Shown in pieces: positions 59,490 through 64,000 of a DNA stretch of 64,000 nucleotides. The stretch spans positions 124,001-188,000 of the forward strand of contig CAVSZC010000005.1 of NCBI GenBank assembly GCA_963732365.1. The letters are read 5' to 3'. Position 1 is the first letter of the stretch. Each line of letters opens with the position of its first letter. Source of the stretch: SR-FBR-E99 sp963732365 (GTDB lineage: Bacteria > Bacteroidota > Bacteroidia > Bacteroidales > VadinHA17). A program made the translations under genes and the position numbers. Under the pieces are notes generated by a model. That model was not told the origin of the DNA. It ran no database searches and saw nothing but the letters and a program-made list of their open reading frames with translations.

Positions 59490-60360
59490 TCCGGTGCAGC
59501 TTCACCCCCTCGGCCACAAAGAGCATCAGAGCTGCCAGCACAAGTGCTGATGCCGTACTCACAATGACCATGATGCTTCTGCGGGGATATGCCTTTTTCT
59601 CCGCTACTTCCGCACGGTCTACCACCAACGTATACGGCATTGCCTGCTGGCTCAGTGCCAGGGCCTCAAGATACCTTCCCCGTATCAGTCCCAGGAACTC
59701 CGTCTCAGTCTCAAGGGTGGAATATATCCTCAGTGCTGCAGAGCCCCCTTCAAGCCTGAGCGAATCTTCATACTGCCTTACCAGCTCCAGCTGCATGTCA
59801 TAGCTCCTGCCCAGCTCGGTCAGCATGCCCGAGGCAGCATTGCGCTGCAGGTTATTCAGGATGGTATCAGCCCTGGCTGCTATGTCATTGGCCATGGCAC
59901 ATGCCAGCTCCCTGTCACGGTCCCTGACGCTTATCCTTACCGAGCCGAAAGTGGTCTTGGTTGAACGGATATACTTGTCCATCTTCTCGGCAATGAGAGT
60001 ATTCGGATATTTGTGTGAAGGCTTGATCTCATAGTGACCGGCAAGGTCATACTTCTCCTTCAGATAATCCCTTACCTGCTCGCTCCGGATAACCTGGAGC
60101 AGCTTCTCGGTGGCATCATCATCACCGAAAAGGGCAGCCTCAGAAGAGGCCTCTCCAAGGAGGGTCCGCACTTCGGTTATGTTTGACGAAGGATAGAGTA
60201 TCACCTCCGACTCATAGAGCGGCCTTATCAGCAGCGAGATGCCGGCCGACAGCACGGCGGCTGCAACGCCAGTTATTACAAAGACCCCGAGGTGCCTGAT
60301 GATGAAATTGACCAGGTCTGTCGAGTCATGTTTGAATTCCGCTCTGATATTCTTCATCAT
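59473..60360 (-). CDS. Wzz-type polysaccharide chain-length determinant protein
   Basis: This 295-residue inner-membrane protein has two transmembrane segments (VFVITGVAAAVLSAGISLLI near residues 30-50, and SIMVIVSTASALVLAALMLFVAEG near 265-287). The large periplasmic helical domain lies between them. The start of the loop RPLYESEVILYPSSN and the end VVDRAEVAEKKAYPRRSIM match the Wzz/Gnz family. No tyrosine kinase domain is attached. It is coupled to the ligase-like gene. Confidence 0.8.
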   Translation of the reverse strand: MMKNIRAEFKHDSTDLVNFIIRHLGVFVITGVAAAVLSAGISLLIRPLYESEVILYPSSNITEVRTLLGEASSEAALFGDDDATEKLLQVIRSEQVRDYLKEKYDLAGHYEIKPSHKYPNTLIAEKMDKYIRSTKTTFGSVRISVRDRDRELACAMANDIAARADTILNNLQRNAASGMLTELGRSYDMQLELVRQYEDSLRLEGGSAALRIYSTLETETEFLGLIRGRYLEALALSQQAMPYTLVVDRAEVAEKKAYPRRSIMVIVSTASALVLAALMLFVAEGVKLHRSDDRH

Positions 60361-60371
60361 CTTCGTGTTTA

Positions 60372-61673
60372 TTAAGCTCCTGTCACCCTCACGAGAAAAT
60401 AGCTTCTCTTCCCTTTCTGTATAAGCAGATATTTGTTGTTCAGCAGTTTATCAGCCATTATCACCATTTCGGCATTCTCAGTCTTCTCTTTGTTAAGGCT
60501 CACGCCGCCGCCCTGCACCAGGCGCCTGAACTCGCCCTTTGATTCTGCAATTTTCGTATGCACCGAGCAAAGGTCAGAGAGGCTGACTCCCTGATCAAGT
60601 ACAGCAGCAGGCACGTCGAACATAGGCACTCCCTCAAAGACAGAGAGGAAGGTAGCCTCATCCATCCTGCGGAGCTGATCGGTGGTTCCTTTACCAAACA
60701 GTATCTGTGATGCCTCCACGGCCGCATCGTAATCCTCCTGTGAGTGGGCCATGACGGTCACCTCCCCTGCCAGGCGCTTCTGCAGGATGCGAAGATGCGG
60801 CTCAGCCCTGTGCTTCGCTACCAGGTCATCAATCTCCTCCCTGGTAAGCATGGTAAATATCTTAATGAATTTCTCAGCGTCGTCATCAGCCACGTTCAGC
60901 CAGAACTGGTAGAACTGGTAGACAGTCGTTTTTGACGGGTCAAGCCATACATTACCCGTCTCGGTCTTGCCGAACTTCTGGCCGTCGCTTTTGGTAATCA
61001 ACGGGCAGGTCATGGCATACGCCTCCCCTCCACGCTTTCTCCTTATGAGCTCGGTGCCCGTGACGATGTTGCCCCACTGGTCAGACCCTCCCATCTGAAG
61101 TCTGCAGCCGTGCCTGTCAAACAGGAAGAGAAAATCGGTACCCTGTACCAGCTGGTATGAGAACTCCGTGAAGGACATCCCCTGTCCGGTGTCTGAGTCT
61201 ATCCTCTTCCTGACAGAGTCTTTCGCCATCATGTAGTTGACGGTGATGTGTTTTCCTATCTCCCTGATGAATTCAAGGAAAGAGTATTCCTTCATCCAGT
61301 CGTAGTTATTCACCATTATTGCCCTGTTGGGTGCGGTGGAGTTGAAGTCAAGGAACTTCTCGAACTGCCTCTTCATCCCCTCCTGGTTAAAGCGGAGTGT
61401 CTCTTCGCTCAGAAGGTTTCTCTCCTCCGACTTTCCAGAAGGATCGCCGATCATTCCCGTGGCGCCTCCTATGAGAACGATTGGGGTATGTCCGGCATTC
61501 TGGAAATGCCTGAGCATCATTACACCCACAAGGTGGCCTATATGAAGCGAGTCGGCTGTAGGGTCAAATCCCACATATGCCGAACTCTTCTCTTTAAGTA
61601 AAAATTCCTCTGTCCCGGGCATGATGTCATGTATCATTCCCCTCCATCTCAGCTCTTCAACAAAATTCATCAT
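60372..61673 (-). CDS. tyrS: Tyrosyl-tRNA synthetase
   Basis: This 433-residue class I synthetase charges tRNA-Tyr. The HIGH signature is in DSLHIGHLVGVMML, and the KMSKS-type loop is KFGKTETGN, a common bacterial TyrRS variant. The tyrosine-binding residues are in QMGGSDQWGNI. The C-terminal S4 domain is in the last 60 residues (SKGEFRRLVQGGGVSLNKEK). ATG 61670 is an alternative start. A -7-like box CAAAGATA lies at 61698-61705 on the plus strand. Confidence 0.96.
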   Translation of the reverse strand: MMNFVEELRWRGMIHDIMPGTEEFLLKEKSSAYVGFDPTADSLHIGHLVGVMMLRHFQNAGHTPIVLIGGATGMIGDPSGKSEERNLLSEETLRFNQEGMKRQFEKFLDFNSTAPNRAIMVNNYDWMKEYSFLEFIREIGKHITVNYMMAKDSVRKRIDSDTGQGMSFTEFSYQLVQGTDFLFLFDRHGCRLQMGGSDQWGNIVTGTELIRRKRGGEAYAMTCPLITKSDGQKFGKTETGNVWLDPSKTTVYQFYQFWLNVADDDAEKFIKIFTMLTREEIDDLVAKHRAEPHLRILQKRLAGEVTVMAHSQEDYDAAVEASQILFGKGTTDQLRRMDEATFLSVFEGVPMFDVPAAVLDQGVSLSDLCSVHTKIAESKGEFRRLVQGGGVSLNKEKTENAEMVIMADKLLNNKYLLIQKGKRSYFLVRVTGA

Positions 61674-61715
61674 CAGCTACTTGAAAATTAGGTGTGGCAA
61701 AGATATTAAAACCGC

Positions 61716-62252
61716 TCAGATGGTTAAATCGGCAGGGCTCTTTTTGTGCCTGTTGAAGCTGTCAAGAAGGTCCCCTCCCTCCAGTATGGGGAAGATTGAG
61801 GGCACGAGATCGGCAATCGGGTTATAGAGATAGGAGTTGCTGATTGTGTTTGCAGGCAGGAAGCTCTTCTTCTCATTGATGGTGTTGAGGAAGACGAAGA
61901 GCACGCTTAATATCAGTGCTGTCTTGATGATGCCGAAGATGGCGCCGAGCACCCTGACGACGAAGCCGAGGGCAACAGCCTTCATAACCGTGTCTATCAA
62001 CCGGCCGATAAGGTTAACCACGACGACAATTATGCCGAAAGTCACTGCAAAGGCTATTAATCCAAGCCATTGCGTCTGCATATCGAACCATCCTGCCATT
62101 TTAGCGGCTGTCCAGCCTGAGAAGAGTATGGCGCCCCAGACACCGAGGATCAGGGCTGCCAGCTCGGCAAGCTCAATAATGATGCCGTCCATGTAACCCT
62201 TGATCAGTCCGAAGCCAAGTAGAGCGATGATTATGAAGTCAATCCAGTTCAT
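61716..62252 (-). CDS. CvpA family membrane protein
   Basis: This 178-residue protein has four hydrophobic helices with the CvpA pattern MNWIDFIIIALLGFGLIKGYMDGIIIELAELAALILGVW. The C-terminus is short and charged. The family (colicin V production protein-like) is widely conserved in Bacteroidota, with a loosely defined role in the envelope. It lies 42 bases upstream of tyrS on the same strand and may share a transcript with it. Confidence 0.85.
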   Translation of the reverse strand: MNWIDFIIIALLGFGLIKGYMDGIIIELAELAALILGVWGAILFSGWTAAKMAGWFDMQTQWLGLIAFAVTFGIIVVVVNLIGRLIDTVMKAVALGFVVRVLGAIFGIIKTALILSVLFVFLNTINEKKSFLPANTISNSYLYNPIADLVPSIFPILEGGDLLDSFNRHKKSPADLTI

Positions 62253-62436
62253 TGGTCAGAGGTTTGAGGGGTGAAGTTAGGAAATGAAAAGGTACAAGGC
62301 AATAGGCAACAGGCAATAGCCGCAACAGTTTACTGCAGGGCTTACAAACTCCAGCCCCTTACCGGCGGCATTTTTCCCCATATTTGGCCACATGGAAGCC
62401 GCCTGTGAAGGAGTAATGTTTGACTGCAATAATATT

Positions 62437-62883
62437 TCATTTAAGCTTCTTCTTGTAAACGATAATCTTCAATAGGTCATCCAGTTGTTCTCTGGTGCTG
62501 ATATTCAGTATAAGAGGCAGTAATTTGCCTACAGGCTTTTGGGAAATGAAATCAGCCTTAATGGTCTCGGCAATGTCAAGTTCATGGATGCCGGAGCAGT
62601 CTCTTTGAGTGAAGTAAAATGCTGTTTTGAAATAACCCTGCCATATTGATAGCCAGAATACCGTTTTCTTTTTGTTAACTACCTTGCAGAGCCATGCTTT
62701 CCCGTCATTGTAATAATTCCATTCGGGAGTCAGTCCGTACTCTGTACCGGCAATCCTGGTCATCAGTTCCGAGAATGACGCATAGCTGTCAGCAAGGGCG
62801 TTCATAAGAATCTCCCCGGTGGGGTATTGCTCTTTGTCACGCAGTAAAATCGTTTCCATATTGTCTGTCAATTTAGTTGTCAT
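62437..62883 (-). CDS. DUF3788 family protein
   Basis: This 148-residue protein is of the DUF3788 type (WNYYNDGKAWLCKVVNKKKTVFWLSIWQGYFKTAFYF), a small fold similar to YdhG/DUF1801-like proteins. There is no enzyme motif, and the role is unknown. It stands 22 bases after the HAD gene and probably shares its transcript. Confidence 0.8.
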   Translation of the reverse strand: MTTKLTDNMETILLRDKEQYPTGEILMNALADSYASFSELMTRIAGTEYGLTPEWNYYNDGKAWLCKVVNKKKTVFWLSIWQGYFKTAFYFTQRDCSGIHELDIAETIKADFISQKPVGKLLPLILNISTREQLDDLLKIIVYKKKLK

Positions 62884-62905
62884 GAGGGCTGGAAACCCCG
62901 AAACT

Positions 62906-63523
62906 CTAAACGCTCAGTCCTAAGCCTCTCAGCTCATCGCGAAGCTGTTCTGAATTGAGGAAGTGTATCGCATGAAAACCCAGCTCAGCGGCAGCATCAG
63001 CATTATGTTTGTTGTCGTCAATATAAACCGATTCGGTCGGATTAATGCCGTATCTATCAATAAGAACCCTGTAAATGGCATGGTCGGGTTTCAGCAGCTT
63101 TTCATACCCTGACACCACGATACCGTCAAACATTTTCATGAATCCATACCGCTCCAGGGCCACCGGGAAGGCCTCGTGCGACCAGTTTGTAAGCGCATAG
63201 AGGGGCATTCTGTCCGATTTAAGCTTCGAAAGTATCTCAGGTGACCCTTTTATCTCATCGCCAAGCATCTCCTCCCAGCGGCCGTAATAAAGGGCTATTT
63301 TATCGCTTAGATGCGGGTGAAGAGCTGAAAGCTCTGCGGTGGCCTCGCTGAAGGTCTTGCCCCCGTCCTGCTGAAGATTCCACTCATAGGTGCATACCTC
63401 GGAGAGGAACCACTCCATCTCCTGCTCGTCATCAAACACTTTCCTGTAGAGATGTCTTGGATTCCAGTCAATAAGCACACCACCCAGGTCAAAAACAACA
63501 GATTTTATCTTATTCACAATCAA
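62906..63523 (-). CDS. HAD-superfamily hydrolase
   Basis: This 205-residue protein has the HAD motifs: motif I VVFDLGGVLIDWN with nucleophile Asp in DLG, motif II ALTNWS, motif III Lys in YEKLLKPDHAIY, and motif IV VYIDDNKHNADAA. It belongs to the HAD-IA/YihX-like phosphatase group acting on small sugar phosphates or haloacids. The substrate is unknown. It follows the 63533 gene by 9 bases in the same operon. Confidence 0.88.
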   Translation of the reverse strand: MIVNKIKSVVFDLGGVLIDWNPRHLYRKVFDDEQEMEWFLSEVCTYEWNLQQDGGKTFSEATAELSALHPHLSDKIALYYGRWEEMLGDEIKGSPEILSKLKSDRMPLYALTNWSHEAFPVALERYGFMKMFDGIVVSGYEKLLKPDHAIYRVLIDRYGINPTESVYIDDNKHNADAAAELGFHAIHFLNSEQLRDELRGLGLSV

Positions 63524-63532
63524 TAATATAAT

Positions 63533-64000
63533 TTATTTTACAGATACAACACCGCTTGTCCTCAATGCAGCAGCGGCTTCTGCAGTAAGCTTCCAGTTAT
63601 TGTCGAATGTACCCTGCACAATGACATTATCTGGCGTCTCCTTGAAAAGAATGAAATCAGGATATTTCCTTAGCCTTTCAACCTTAGAGCCCATAAAGGC
63701 ATATCCTCCCTGTCCCGGCGGGGTCTTTGGTGCCGTCCACCATGGAAGGCCTGAATTGATGAGGACATAATGCCTGTTAAGGGGGAAGACATATACAAGT
63801 CCGTATCCTGTAGCCTCCCTGTTAAGGTGCACCGGCAGGTTGTCCGCAAATTTCTCAATGACTGAATTGGTCTCACGTGTTCCGAACAGGATAAGGTTCG
63901 ATGTTACATAGTCACTTGCCCTGATGTCCTTGTCAGCTATTACTCTCGGGAAGACCATGATCCTTCCTCCCATCCCTGTCCAGTCGGCCGCTGAAGCAGC
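63533..64000 (-). CDS. C-terminal part of an alpha/beta-hydrolase or prolyl-oligopeptidase-like protein, runs off the window
   Basis: The frame remains open to the right edge (AASAADWTG precedes the first methionine), so the gene starts outside the window. The visible 155 residues match the C-terminal extension that follows peptidase/esterase domains in some Bacteroidota and Planctomycetes proteins: SNLILFGTRETNSVIEKFADNLPVHL, then VFPLNRHYVLINSGLPWW. The catalytic part is not visible, so the function is uncertain. Confidence 0.6.
   Translation of the reverse strand, partial: AASAADWTGMGGRIMVFPRVIADKDIRASDYVTSNLILFGTRETNSVIEKFADNLPVHLNREATGYGLVYVFPLNRHYVLINSGLPWWTAPKTPPGQGGYAFMGSKVERLRKYPDFILFKETPDNVIVQGTFDNNWKLTAEAAAALRTSGVVSVK

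Overview
The window looks like the chromosome of an environmental, probably anaerobic, member of the Bacteroidota (Bacteroidales-like). The reasons are promoters of the TTTG/TAnnTTTG type, a FISUMP-domain lipoprotein, a radical-SAM/lipoprotein pair, SiaC and DUF3108/DUF3788/DUF3871 families, a single-chain iron-sulfur serine dehydratase, and an IntDOT-like tyrosine recombinase. The backbone is moderately GC-rich. The accessory parts (about 16.5-18.8 kb and 18.9-49.9 kb) are clearly more AT-rich.

Left backbone (1-16.5 kb): a broken KefB-type antiporter, 1-pyrroline-5-carboxylate dehydrogenase, an FAD oxidoreductase, a GNAT-like protein, a long-chain acyl-CoA synthetase with an apparent one-base frameshift, a YitT transporter-like protein, a secreted Ntn hydrolase with a methyltransferase, an L-serine dehydratase, a deleted remnant of that methyltransferase, and a radical-SAM/SPASM enzyme with its lipoprotein partner. 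Then follow AT-rich singletons (SugE/Gdx, a lipoprotein, a FISUMP lipoprotein), one of which is followed by an attC-like palindrome.

Island (18922-49934, about 31.0 kb): an integrative element inserted in the 3' end of a tRNA-Gln gene. It is bounded by a 25-bp direct repeat (18922-18946 and 49910-49934). The integrase lies beside the tRNA, and shared 24-bp candidate arm sites lie just inside both ends. I see no conjugation genes. On the minus strand it carries restriction/defence-type genes (EVE-like/NucS nuclease, type IIG-like restriction-modification enzyme, PD-ExK membrane protein), RadC, a DUF3871/AAA ATPase module, a SF3-like helicase with two HTH proteins, and two proteins with a phage minor-head-type C-terminus.

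Inside the island, 34795-40950 is a plus-strand cluster of five integron-type gene cassettes without an integron integrase. The start of each of four cassettes is complementary to the beginning of the attC-like palindrome at its own end, two of them over 10/10 bases. The last cassette encodes a GHKL ATPase carrying an HExxH motif plus a small partner, a candidate defence or toxin-type system. Next to it an IS5-family element has itself been hit by an IS256-family element. Both have visible inverted repeats and target duplications, and the second insertion replaced the last codons of the IS5 transposase.

Right backbone (49.9-64 kb): tRNA-Gln, SiaC, a ribbon-helix-helix protein, class II fructose-bisphosphate aldolase, a TolC-HlyD pair without a permease, TsaB, DUF3108, EF-P, a SpoIIE-type phosphatase, an O-antigen ligase with a Wzz-type protein, TyrS, CvpA, DUF3788, a HAD phosphatase, and the C-terminal end of a protein that runs off the window.
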